The notes beneath the pieces are model-generated. The model searched no databases and was not told the DNA's origin. It saw only the letters and a list, made by a program, of their open reading frames with translations. A DNA stretch of 16,970 nt from Candidatus Thalassarchaeaceae archaeon. GTDB lineage: Archaea > Thermoplasmatota > Poseidoniia > Poseidoniales > Thalassarchaeaceae. The stretch's first letter is position 1; every line of letters begins with the position of its first letter. This document shows, piece after piece, positions 7,028-14,192 of this stretch. The position numbers and the translations under genes were made by a program. The stretch is taken from the NCBI GenBank assembly GCA_030745885.1, contig JASLNR010000067.1:1-16970 (forward strand). The letters are read 5' to 3'.

Positions 7028-8272
7028 TCAGGGCCAAGACAAGATTGGCCATAGATCCGGATCTGACTCGGCCCATTCCATTCCGTCTAATAATGCTAGG
7101 ACGTCCTCTGGACCGATTAGGTCCTCCTCTATCTGCCGCCTGTGCAGCCACCCCTTTAGTCTGCCAAGGCGTTTGCTAGGCTCCAATCCAGTCACTCGGG
7201 AAAGCATGTTTCCATCGACAAGTGGGGCGTTTCCAGCCCTTAAGGGGCCTATGGAACCAAGCGCATCGGAGAATTCCGAGGTGTCACGGTGCATTCCGGT
7301 CAAGTATGAAAGCAGGTCTTCCTGACTCGTCGCAGGAAGGGCGATTTTGAATCTCCTGATGCTACTGGGGTGCGCATCGAGTCTAACAGACCCGCAGTCA
7401 TGCAGGAAGGCGATAGTCTTGGAAACATCCTTGGGAATCCTCAGGAGTCCGCTGAGCAACCCCCCAAGCTCGCCTCCTTCGCGTTCGTCAGCACTGCAAA
7501 TTAGTGCTAGGTTGACACGCCACCTGTTCGTCATGCCAACACCCGTCTCGATAGAAATTCCTGGGAGGATGGCGCCAATTACGCCGTGGTAATTCATCAG
7601 ATTGACGATTTCCCCAACGTTTTCGCCGGAGAGAATCAACGCCAATTCTGAGCCAACCCGCTCCTTGGAAACATTCTCTAGCATGTTGAGATTTCCGCTG
7701 ATTGCGTCACTAAGGCTCGAATCGAGGTCCCTTACGCCCCTGTTCCCCCGATCTAGGAATCTGAAGGCCCTCATGATTCGTAGGCCGTCCTCACCAATCC
7801 GGTCATAAGCATCCCCAACCGAGCGTAACACGCCAGAATCAAGATCCGCCAACCCCTCGAATGGGTCTACCAGTTCGCCTGAGTCCCCAATCGCCATGGC
7901 GTTGATTGTGAAGTCCCTTCGTGACAGATCGGCTTCTATGTCGTCGCCGAACTCAACATTATCCGGCCTCCTCCCGTCGCCGTAGCTACCTTCGCTTCGC
8001 AGGGTGGTAACCTCCCAAATTCTCTCACTCGCGTTGGACTCATCGAGTCTGACACTCACGGTGCCGTACTGCTCGCCTATCATAAGGGAGCGCGGGAATA
8101 TCTCCTTGACCTCTTCCGGCCTAAGGGTGGTCGCGATATCTATGTCCCCCGCCTGATTCCCGGAAAGCGAGTCCCTGACCCACCCTCCAACAACCCAAGC
8201 CTCACCGCGATTTCTCAATCTTCTGAGCACTGTTCGGTCATCTTCTCCGAGACGATCAAGTAATCCTCCCAC
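7028..8272 (-). CDS. cca: Class II CCA-adding enzyme / tRNA nucleotidyltransferase (PcnB/Cca family)
   Basis: Adds or repairs the 3' CCA end of tRNA. With GTG 8272 the protein is 414 aa. It shows the class II order: AWVVGGWVRD (25-34), catalytic DID (43-45) in GDIDIATT, WEVTTLR (86-92), RRPDNVEFG, RRDFTINAMA (118-127), DPFEGLADL, and the template motif EDxxR as EDGLR (161-165) followed by IMRAFRF. The EDxxR motif favours CCA addition over plain poly(A) polymerase. The remaining ~230 residues are helical, as in the family. An HD phosphohydrolase domain is not evident. Archaea normally use the unrelated class I CCA enzyme, so this looks like a gene of bacterial origin. The frame is open upstream to 8431, but that would overlap the divergent SerK gene; GTG 8272 begins about 10 residues before the first conserved helix and lies ~43 nt from a TATA-like box. 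Confidence 0.88.
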   Translation of the reverse strand: MGGLLDRLGEDDRTVLRRLRNRGEAWVVGGWVRDSLSGNQAGDIDIATTLRPEEVKEIFPRSLMIGEQYGTVSVRLDESNASERIWEVTTLRSEGSYGDGRRPDNVEFGDDIEADLSRRDFTINAMAIGDSGELVDPFEGLADLDSGVLRSVGDAYDRIGEDGLRIMRAFRFLDRGNRGVRDLDSSLSDAISGNLNMLENVSKERVGSELALILSGENVGEIVNLMNYHGVIGAILPGISIETGVGMTNRWRVNLALICSADEREGGELGGLLSGLLRIPKDVSKTIAFLHDCGSVRLDAHPSSIRRFKIALPATSQEDLLSYLTGMHRDTSEFSDALGSIGPLRAGNAPLVDGNMLSRVTGLEPSKRLGRLKGWLHRRQIEEDLIGPEDVLALLDGMEWAESDPDLWPILSWP

Positions 8273-8310
8273 AGATTTCGCACTCCAACAGTAACACGCC
8301 TTCGGGCGCA

Positions 8311-8320
8311 GATATATTGA
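8311..8320. promoter_or_regulatory. Shared TATA-like box of the divergent cca / serK-like pair
   Basis: GATATATTGA is the only strongly AT-rich element in the 69-nt gap between the two divergent starts. Its centre (~8315) is 27 nt before GTG 8342, so plus-strand transcription should begin at or next to the start codon, giving a leaderless mRNA. On the minus strand it would start near 8289, giving a short leader before GTG 8272. This is read by eye; no expression evidence is available. Confidence 0.5.
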
Positions 8321-8341
8321 GTCACGGCTCGTGCGGCCCCC

Positions 8342-8761
8342 GTGAAGGTCGAATTGGTTCCCTTGGAAGTTCTCCGGCCTCATGAAGGGACGATTGCCAA
8401 GAAAGTCGACGAGCTGGAGAGGATGACACACCGCTGGAAAGCCTATGTCCTCCCTCTAGTCATCGACAAGAACACGGGGGTGATTCTAGATGGTCATCAC
8501 AGGCATCAGGTGGCTCTGAGGCTCAACCTCCTGTGCCTTCCGTGCGTATCAGTAGACTATGCCGGTGATGACACAATAGAACTAGATGTTTGGCCCAGTT
8601 GCGGCAGGGACTCCATCACCAAGAAGGAGGTGATTGATGCCGGGATGCTTGGGAATCTGTTTCCACCGAAGACCAGCCGTCACAGGCTCTCTGACCATCT
8701 CCCACCGATTTCGATGCCACTCTCTAGGCTTCTATCGCCAGCAGCCGATCTAATGGAGTGA
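8342..8761 (+). CDS. SerK-like ParB-fold kinase (probable ADP-dependent L-serine kinase)
   Basis: A 139-aa single-domain ParB/Srx-fold protein. LEVLRPHE (8-15), the central VILDGHHRHQVALRLNL with the phosphate-binding GHHR (51-54), and the C-terminal KKEVIDAGMLGNLFPPKTSRH (LFPPKTSRH at 106-114) match the archaeal family whose Thermococcus kodakarensis member (SerK) phosphorylates free L-serine to O-phosphoserine using ADP, feeding cysteine synthesis. Glu15 in RPHE is at the conserved position likely used for catalysis. The small size and absence of a helix-turn-helix argue against a chromosome-partition ParB. Translation starts at GTG 8342, 27 nt from a TATA-like box, so the message may be leaderless. 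Its 3' end overlaps the convergent HEAT-repeat gene by 12 nt. An SerB-like HAD at 13409-14113 could act on the same metabolite. The kinase role is inferred by homology. Confidence 0.75.
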   Translation: MKVELVPLEVLRPHEGTIAKKVDELERMTHRWKAYVLPLVIDKNTGVILDGHHRHQVALRLNLLCLPCVSVDYAGDDTIELDVWPSCGRDSITKKEVIDAGMLGNLFPPKTSRHRLSDHLPPISMPLSRLLSPAADLME

Positions 8762-9784
8762 ACCGGCTTCGGATAACAGGCTTCTAGAAATGGTGGATAG
8801 TGACTCCTCGCCCGATTCCGAGAGGCTTTTGACAATCTCAATCGTGGTCTTATCGACCCGTCTGCCAATCAAGTCCTCGATTATCCTGGCCCTCAGCAAA
8901 CTGCTCTTGGATGGGTCAGATAGAATTGCATTTCGTATAGGGACGACCTCATCGGACCGCTCCCCTCTGAGCAGCCTAGCAACCAGTCCATCGTCAGCGG
9001 AGGTCACAAGCCTGTCAGCGAATCCCCCAATATTCCACCAGGCGACACCTCTCAAACCGGCTACAAGGCTACTAACTAATCCTGACGACCCGTCCTCGAC
9101 CAGATCTAGCACTAATGCCGCAATGTTTGGAGAGTCTAGGGACTTGCCAGCGAGGACGCCTATGGCGGCCGCTCTCATCACCCCTTCTCCACCCTCGGCA
9201 ATCGCGATTAGTTGAGTTTCAATCTCGGGATTTTCACTGAGTTCTAATCGCTTTTCCACTAGCGAAATTGCGGCCGAAACCACCCTTGGACTGGGGTCGC
9301 TCAACATTGCCCCCAGGAGAATTGGATCTACCACCTCCATAAACGACAGTCTCCGTAGGGCAATCCGCCTGACTTCCACTTCCTCGTCCTTTAGCGCCAG
9401 TGTAATCACTGTGGCAACCTTACTATTTTCAACTCCCAGTCTGGCCTTCCAAGCAGCGAGCCTAACTGACGCCTCCGGGTCTTCGCATAGTCCAAGCAGC
9501 ACCCCTGCCCATCCTTCGCCGCGAAATGCGAGATTAGCCGCGAGAACCCTCTGCTCGGGATAGGGGGATTCGGCCAGCATCTCTACCACTTTCCCCTGAC
9601 CTTGACCTATCCACCTCCCCACTGCCTCCATGCCCTTCTTCCTGAACCAGGGGTCCTCATCACTAAGCAGGGGGATGAATCCACTGAGCGACTCTGGGTC
9701 GTCCAGTTCGAAGAGCCTCTTGACGGCAAGCCTCCTCTGTCGCACGTCCTTGTGTTGAAGACGGGAGAAAGCCGGATGCTTCAC
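8750..9784 (-). CDS. HEAT-repeat protein
   Basis: A 344-aa all-helical protein built of ~30-residue HEAT or PBS-lyase-type repeats from end to end: DVRQRRLAVKRLFELDDP, EDPWFRKKGMEAVGRWIG, PYPEQRVLAANLAFRGE, EDPEASVRLAAWKARLG, EEVEVRRIALRRLSFME and SDPSPRVVSAAISLVEK are successive units with the typical D/P-x-V/xRxxA pattern. The later repeats (from about residue 190) are more divergent. There is no signal peptide and no catalytic motif, so it is probably a scaffold or binding protein. GTG 9784 is preceded by GGAG at a 6-nt spacing on the minus strand, which supports this start. The 3' end overlaps the SerK-like gene. Partner and function cannot be told from the context; it is separated from the upstream methyltransferase-like gene by 44 nt and may share its transcript. 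Confidence 0.8.
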   Translation of the reverse strand: MKHPAFSRLQHKDVRQRRLAVKRLFELDDPESLSGFIPLLSDEDPWFRKKGMEAVGRWIGQGQGKVVEMLAESPYPEQRVLAANLAFRGEGWAGVLLGLCEDPEASVRLAAWKARLGVENSKVATVITLALKDEEVEVRRIALRRLSFMEVVDPILLGAMLSDPSPRVVSAAISLVEKRLELSENPEIETQLIAIAEGGEGVMRAAAIGVLAGKSLDSPNIAALVLDLVEDGSSGLVSSLVAGLRGVAWWNIGGFADRLVTSADDGLVARLLRGERSDEVVPIRNAILSDPSKSSLLRARIIEDLIGRRVDKTTIEIVKSLSESGEESLSTISRSLLSEAGSLH

Positions 9785-9828
9785 GTTGCTCCGACGTGAC
9801 TAGACTGTTAGAACGCTACGATTCTGAA

Positions 9829-10824
9829 TTAGGGTACGAGATCCTCGTGACCGCCTATGTAACGTGCCTCGTCATCCTCGTCAGGCGAGCTAGGGTTGGC
9901 TATGTCAAGCGAGAGATACTCGTTGAAGAGGGGCCATAGGGGCCCAAGCCATTCAATCTCGGACATCAGCAGGTCCACAACGGGGTGCTCCAAGATGTCC
10001 TCTTCGGTGGAGTCCTCGTCAATTTGAGGTAGGTCCGAAGGCATTCCCCTAAGCGAACTAATCAGATCCTCCACCCTATCAACTGTATCTTCCTCGATGT
10101 CGACTATCCCGCCAATCAGGCTCAGGGCATCCTCTATGTGATTGGCCAGAGACAGGGGGTCCAAGGGCCCTCGTTCGGATTCTCCCACGTCCATGGGCCC
10201 GAAAACGACGCCACCCAGATCGGTATCGAACCAATCATTCCCCTGACGTTCTCTCTTGACTAGCCTCTGATGGACAGGCCCTCCAAAGGGGCCCAATACG
10301 AATCCACCATCATCCACCATATGATCGACCCCTTCCGGAATTGATCTGACGGCACCCGTAATCAGAACCCTATCGATGGATCTCCCCATCTCGCCCGGTT
10401 GCCCCAGGGAGTGAGGCGGCAGCACCCTAATCAGGCCTGATTGAGTATGCATCTCGAGCCTCTCCTCAGTGTGCATCCGAACTTCCTGATGCGGTTCGAT
10501 GATTGTCACTGCCCCTTCGGGCCCTACTATATGGTCGAGTAGAGATGCCAGATAACCCCCCTTGGATCCAATGAGCAGAATGTGCTGTCCCTCGTGAACC
10601 TCTAGATGATGCAGCAGCGTGACGATCATATGGGGGGCCGAGATGGTCCTAGTGGCACCAAAATCAGTGAATAGGAAGGGAACGGGGCGGTCATTCCAGA
10701 ACGGCTCGAGATGAAAGTCAGTGAAGTCAGCAGGATCGATTGACGTCATCGCCCCAGTAATCGTTTCGTTGAGAGGCAAGCCCGCAGAACTCAGCCTCTC
10801 GAGCAAGTCGGTCATCATTGGCAT
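9829..10824 (-). CDS. Divergent protein-L-isoaspartate O-methyltransferase-like protein with C-terminal extension
   Basis: A 331-aa protein (ATG 10824) whose first ~210 residues follow the PCMT layout: TISAPHM (60-66) with the conserved Ser, a SAM-site region HILLIGSKGGYLASLL (81-96), IIEPHQ, and DRVLITGAV (151-159) where family members have FDRIIVTAA. The SAM motif I is altered: canonical V-L-E-I-G-T/S-G-S-G-Y reads I-L-L-I-G-S-K-G-G-Y here, losing the acidic residue and one glycine position. The last ~110 residues are acidic and rich in Asp/Glu and Leu/Ile (for example QIDEDSTEEDILEHP), with no known domain that I recognise. Enzymatic repair of isoaspartate is therefore uncertain. Starts at GTG 10830 or ATG 10818 are also possible; GAGGGTGG sits just before 10824. 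It diverges from the tRNA-Val gene. Confidence 0.75.
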   Translation of the reverse strand: MPMMTDLLERLSSAGLPLNETITGAMTSIDPADFTDFHLEPFWNDRPVPFLFTDFGATRTISAPHMIVTLLHHLEVHEGQHILLIGSKGGYLASLLDHIVGPEGAVTIIEPHQEVRMHTEERLEMHTQSGLIRVLPPHSLGQPGEMGRSIDRVLITGAVRSIPEGVDHMVDDGGFVLGPFGGPVHQRLVKRERQGNDWFDTDLGGVVFGPMDVGESERGPLDPLSLANHIEDALSLIGGIVDIEEDTVDRVEDLISSLRGMPSDLPQIDEDSTEEDILEHPVVDLLMSEIEWLGPLWPLFNEYLSLDIANPSSPDEDDEARYIGGHEDLVP

Positions 10825-10888
10825 CCCCACCCTCAGACCGCAATATTGACCATAGGGGATTTGAATGCATTGCTCTTCGGACCTCTCA

Positions 10889-10964
10889 GGGTCCGTGGTC
10901 TAGGGGTTATGACGTCGCTCTTACAAAGCGAAGATCGCAGGTTCAATTCCTGCCGGACCCACCA
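10889..10964 (+). tRNA. tRNA-Val (anticodon UAC), CCA encoded
   Basis: Cloverleaf read directly. Acceptor GGGTCCG (10889-10895) pairs with CGGACCC (10954-10960). D stem GTC/GAC. Anticodon stem TCGCT (10915-10919)/AGCGA (10927-10931) with loop CTTACAA and anticodon TAC at 10922-10924. T arm GCAGG/CCTGC with TTCAATT loop. Discriminator A at 10961 and genomic CCA at 10962-10964. No intron. No strong TATA box is seen upstream; ATTTGAAT around 10859-10866 is a weak candidate. Confidence 0.95.
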
Positions 10965-11052
10965 TCCTGAGAGAATCAAAGTTTAGATTTGGTTCATTGT
11001 TCATCGAAAATGTGACTGAAAAGGTCAATAGTAGATACCATGACTGTATTTC

Positions 11053-11748
11053 GTGGTCGAGGAGGCTGCAGCCCTGGCGTCTAGGTTGACGCATCGCCTT
11101 CGCAAGCTTGGGTGGACCATCTCTACTGCTGAGTCATGCACCGGCGGTTTGATCGCTTCCATCCTGACTGATATCTCTGGAGCCAGCTCTTGGTACAAGC
11201 AAGGCTGGATAGTTTATTCTAATGAGTCGAAGATTAGGGAGCTCGGTGTCGAGAGATCTTCCTTAGACGAAGGCGATTCGGGTGCTGTCTCGCACAAGGT
11301 CGCCGTTCAAATGGCACGTGGAGCGAGGTACAAATCAGGGTCCAATATCGCACTAGCGATCACTGGCATAGCCGGTCCTGGAGGCACCGGGGACGGCAAG
11401 GAAGTGGGCCGAGTGCACGTCGCAGTCATCGCGGAGGATTATTTTCTCGTCAGGAGGATGGATTTCGGCGAAAATGACAGGCTCGATAACAAGAGGTCGT
11501 TCGCATCCTTTGCTCTACGACTCGCAATAGAGGCCCTCGATAGGGCCAATGATGGTGAGAAGGGAACATCACCTACTGGGAAACTGGATTCCTCCAAGCC
11601 CAAGGCCCCCGGTGAGGAGGGAACCGAGAACCTCGACCCGAAGTCAGAGGAGTGGGAGGGCGTAATCGCTTGGGTATCCGCCAAGAGCACCGTTGCCCAG
11701 TCACTGAAGAACGTCGATCTAGCATCGCTGACTGATTGGGACGAGTAG
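11053..11748 (+). CDS. pncC: Nicotinamide-nucleotide amidohydrolase PncC (CinA C-terminal domain) with extra C-terminal tail
   Basis: Stand-alone CinA C-terminal-type enzyme that deamidates nicotinamide mononucleotide in pyridine-nucleotide recycling. Residues 1-165 are the domain: TAESCTGG (25-32) holding the catalytic Ser28, SSWYKQGWIVYSNESKI (Tyr55 and Lys60 at the active site), ALAITGIAGPGGT (100-112) and the family's GRVHVAVI strand. The N-terminal molybdopterin-binding CinA domain is absent. Residues ~166-231 form a tail not usual in the family: a Ser/Pro/Lys/Glu-rich linker (TSPTGKLDSSKPKAPGEEG) and a small C-terminal piece, WEGVIAWVSAKSTVAQSL to LTDWDE. GTG 11053 is the only sensible start in frame; a nearby ATG at 11040 is out of frame. 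It stands between tRNA-Val and DP1, with a 61-nt gap to the latter. Confidence 0.87.
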   Translation: MVEEAAALASRLTHRLRKLGWTISTAESCTGGLIASILTDISGASSWYKQGWIVYSNESKIRELGVERSSLDEGDSGAVSHKVAVQMARGARYKSGSNIALAITGIAGPGGTGDGKEVGRVHVAVIAEDYFLVRRMDFGENDRLDNKRSFASFALRLAIEALDRANDGEKGTSPTGKLDSSKPKAPGEEGTENLDPKSEEWEGVIAWVSAKSTVAQSLKNVDLASLTDWDE

Positions 11749-11785
11749 CACCCCAACTCAACTGCCACAAACGATACCATCATGG

Positions 11786-11809
11786 GCGTCCCCACTTGAT
11801 AGTGGGCGC
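11786..11809 (+). promoter_or_regulatory. Hairpin ending at the DP1 start codon, overlapping a 5-codon mini-ORF
   Basis: CCCACT (11791-11796) and AGTGGG (11801-11806) form a perfect 6-bp stem with loop TGAT. GCG 11786-11788 and CGC 11807-11809 can extend it across a 2-nt bulge. The stem ends on the base before ATG 11810. A mini-ORF ATG-GGC-GTC-CCC-ACT-TGA spans 11782-11799, with its stop in the loop. It could modulate DP1 translation, or end the pncC transcript. Confidence 0.35.
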
Positions 11810-13426
11810 ATGGCCTCCGGGACCTGGCAAGAGAGGTGCCAAACACTCGCCGCTGCCGGCCTTCTGGCCCAAGCCAGCGCCCGCGGGAGGATTGAGGAAC
11901 TACCGAGCCTCCTCCCGCTGATAGAGGCAGCTAATTCATCCGGGGTCCACCTCCTTAATGAGAGCACGATTGATGAACTGATGGCCATCGTACCAAGTGA
12001 GCAATCAATCGAGGAATCCCCTGTCACCATCACCTCCCAGACAACCTTGTCAGAGTCGGAGAGCGAGTCCCCGATAGGAAGGGCGCTAGCGCCGGTTCGC
12101 TCGACGCCCCCTTCTCCGCCACCCAAGCCCCAATTCTCGTCCAACTACAGCGCCGAGGACTTCCCTATGGAGGCCAGGGATATCGATGCGGAGATTCAAG
12201 TCCACTTCGACATCACAGGGCAATCGACGACCGAGGGAAGGCTGAGCGACATCCAGTTATGCTTCAGGAGTCGCTTGTCTCAGATTCGAGACATGATGCT
12301 GACTTCGAGGACCCTCCCTCGAAGGCCCACTAGCAATGTCGAAGCTTGGAGGAACCGCCAGCGCCACAACTCCAAGGACTACGAAATCACAATAGTAGGG
12401 CTGGTTAGTGAGGTGAGATGGACACGCACTGGAAAACTCAGATTTGTGGTCGAGGACGAGTCTGCGCAGATTTCGTGCCTGCTCAACCCCCCTTCGGACG
12501 CCACCCCACTTCACCCCTCGTTGGACGGACTCATGGATGACGAGATCATCGGGGCGAGTGGATATTTCCTGTCAGGCGATAGGGACTCCCCATTCTGGGT
12601 CAGGGACATCCACAAACCCCCCTTGGGAAACCACTCCAAGGAACAGGCAGGTAAGGAATCAGCCATCTCGGCCGCGTTCCTCTCCGACATCCATCTAGGT
12701 AGCAAGACCTTCCTCTCCTCGCAGTGGGAGAAGCTCATTCGATGGTTCAATACCGACCCACTGGCTCGTACGGTCAAGTACTTTGTCTTGAGTGGCGATG
12801 GCGTCGATGGCGTGGGAATATACCCTGGTCAAGAGAGGCATCTTTCAATCAAGGATCTGTTCAAGCAGTATGGGGAGCTAGCGAGAATCCTAGAGGACGT
12901 TCCCGATTGGGTCGATGTAATCATGCTCCCAGGAAACCACGACGCGGTCAGGCCCGCAGAACCGCAACCAGCACTCGATCCAGAGGTCCAACAGGACTAC
13001 TCAAACACTGTTTTCGTAGGCAATCCCTGTGACTTCAGCCTTCATGGTGTGAGAATCCTTTCATACCACGGCAAGAGCATCGACGACTTCGTCGCTACTC
13101 TAAGGTCAGTAACCTACTCGAAGCCGGAGATGGCGATGCGCGCCATGCTAGAAAGACGGCACCTAGCCCCATCATGGGGTGGGAAGACGCCCCTCTCACC
13201 CGAGCCCGAGGACAGGTTAGTCATTCCGGTGATTCCCGATATTTTCGTAACCGGGCACGTGCATGGGCACTTCGTTGGAAGCCATAAGGGCACAACCATA
13301 GTTCACAGTTCCACGTGGCAGGACCAAACCGACTTCCAGAGGATGCTGGGATTCCAACCCAAGCCCTGCATCTTGACTGTGGTTAACCTGCACACATACG
13401 CCACAGCCTCAATCCCGTTCGCTTGA
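11810..13426 (+). CDS. polB: DNA polymerase D small subunit (DP1), exonuclease subunit
   Basis: The 3'-5' exonuclease subunit of the euryarchaeal replicative polymerase PolD, working with the large subunit DP2 (not in the window). The 538 aa run as: small helical N-terminal domain (1-62), a disordered Ser/Glu/Pro-rich linker (63-112, with SESESESP and PPSPPPKP), an OB fold (EITIVGLVSEVRWTRTG from 192), and a calcineurin-like phosphoesterase domain. Metal-site motifs are all present: DIH (293-295), GDGVDG (329-334), GNHD (375-378), YHG (419-421) and GHVHGH (482-487), so nuclease activity should be intact. The TWQDQTDFQRMLGFQPKP stretch near the end is typical for DP1. ATG 11810 is the first possible start after in-frame stops and is preceded by a hairpin. 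The 3' end overlaps the convergent HAD gene by 18 nt. Confidence 0.95.
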   Translation: MASGTWQERCQTLAAAGLLAQASARGRIEELPSLLPLIEAANSSGVHLLNESTIDELMAIVPSEQSIEESPVTITSQTTLSESESESPIGRALAPVRSTPPSPPPKPQFSSNYSAEDFPMEARDIDAEIQVHFDITGQSTTEGRLSDIQLCFRSRLSQIRDMMLTSRTLPRRPTSNVEAWRNRQRHNSKDYEITIVGLVSEVRWTRTGKLRFVVEDESAQISCLLNPPSDATPLHPSLDGLMDDEIIGASGYFLSGDRDSPFWVRDIHKPPLGNHSKEQAGKESAISAAFLSDIHLGSKTFLSSQWEKLIRWFNTDPLARTVKYFVLSGDGVDGVGIYPGQERHLSIKDLFKQYGELARILEDVPDWVDVIMLPGNHDAVRPAEPQPALDPEVQQDYSNTVFVGNPCDFSLHGVRILSYHGKSIDDFVATLRSVTYSKPEMAMRAMLERRHLAPSWGGKTPLSPEPEDRLVIPVIPDIFVTGHVHGHFVGSHKGTTIVHSSTWQDQTDFQRMLGFQPKPCILTVVNLHTYATASIPFA

Positions 13427-14113
13427 ACCGGGAAACCCCTCCCCAGGGTACAAATGAGGCCAGATTTCCTTTAGGTTCTTTTTGGCCACAATGGGGACGC
13501 CCGCACTCTCGAAAGCGCCGATCGCTCGTTGCCTAGCAGGGTTGAAACCGATGAATCTGGACCCTTCAATCTGCATGGACAGATCGGTGCTCGAGTCCCC
13601 GACACAAACGACGCCCGCTGGGGCGAATCCGTTGATTTCGACTAACTTCTCCACCATGAGGCCCTTATTGTGAGAGAAGACTCTGGTCGGGAGGCCCTTC
13701 ACCAGCCACCCCTCATCATCCCATTCAAAGCCGTTCGCAGCCCAATCGTCGACCTTGAGCATGCCCGCTATCGCGCCGACGAAAAGATCCACTCCCGAGG
13801 ATATTATCGCTACTAAGACCCCTCTAGACTGCAACTCCTCGATCACATCACGGGCGCCATCCATCAGGCTGAAACCACTGTAGCAGCGAACAATATCGTC
13901 CCTGTGAATCTTCGGTTGCACCGCCCTCCATCTGCGAATGTCGTCCTCGACGAAATCCGCCTCTGATATTTTGCCGTCCAGAAAAAGATCTAGGGTACTA
14001 TTGTCAGAAAGCGCCTTGTCATTTTCAGTACCGAAACGTTGGTGAATGATTTGCCAAGAAGATCCATTATCGGCGAGAACGCCATCGCAGTCGAAGACCA
14101 CAGCCTCGAGCAT
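13409..14113 (-). CDS. HAD-family phosphatase, phosphoserine-phosphatase-like
   Basis: A 234-aa HAD hydrolase with all four motifs: nucleophile Asp8 and acid/base Asp10 in FDCDGVLAD, Ser105-Ser106-Gly107 in VAIISSG, Lys150 in FSHNKGLMVEKL, and GDSSTD (172-177). The helical cap between motifs I and II and the overall order match the SerB (phosphoserine phosphatase) branch. The substrate is not certain: related archaeal and bacterial enzymes hydrolyse phosphoserine, other small phosphates or nucleotides. With a SerK-like serine kinase 5 kb away, an opposing or regulatory role in O-phosphoserine metabolism is possible but inferred. ATG 14113 is preceded by GAGG on the minus strand and by a TATA-like TTATTA near 14145-14150. 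It overlaps the DP1 3' end by 18 nt. Confidence 0.82.
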   Translation of the reverse strand: MLEAVVFDCDGVLADNGSSWQIIHQRFGTENDKALSDNSTLDLFLDGKISEADFVEDDIRRWRAVQPKIHRDDIVRCYSGFSLMDGARDVIEELQSRGVLVAIISSGVDLFVGAIAGMLKVDDWAANGFEWDDEGWLVKGLPTRVFSHNKGLMVEKLVEINGFAPAGVVCVGDSSTDLSMQIEGSRFIGFNPARQRAIGAFESAGVPIVAKKNLKEIWPHLYPGEGFPGSSERD

Positions 14114-14144
14114 TCAAATCCCTACCTCGATTAGTTAAGACGGC

Positions 14145-14152
14145 TAATAATT
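14145..14152. promoter_or_regulatory. TATA-like element between the divergent HAD and MoaD-like genes
   Basis: TAATAATT is the most AT-rich element in the gap. Its centre (~14148) would place a minus-strand start near 14122 (about 8 nt before ATG 14113) and a plus-strand start near 14174, just before the in-frame TTG 14178. The reading is by eye only. Confidence 0.4.
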
Positions 14153-14192
14153 GGGCAGGTGCATTGAAGTTAACCGATTGACTCCGAAACAT

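Noticed and set aside
8342..8761. ParB chromosome-partition protein
   Set aside because: It has only the ParB/Srx core, no DNA-binding helix-turn-helix, no parA neighbour, and the C-terminal LFPPKTSRH segment points to the SerK branch.
13466..13485. T-rich stretch on the plus strand inside the HAD gene, as a possible DP1 terminator
   Set aside because: The T runs are broken and lie in coding sequence. It could contribute to termination, but it is not distinct enough to list as a feature.
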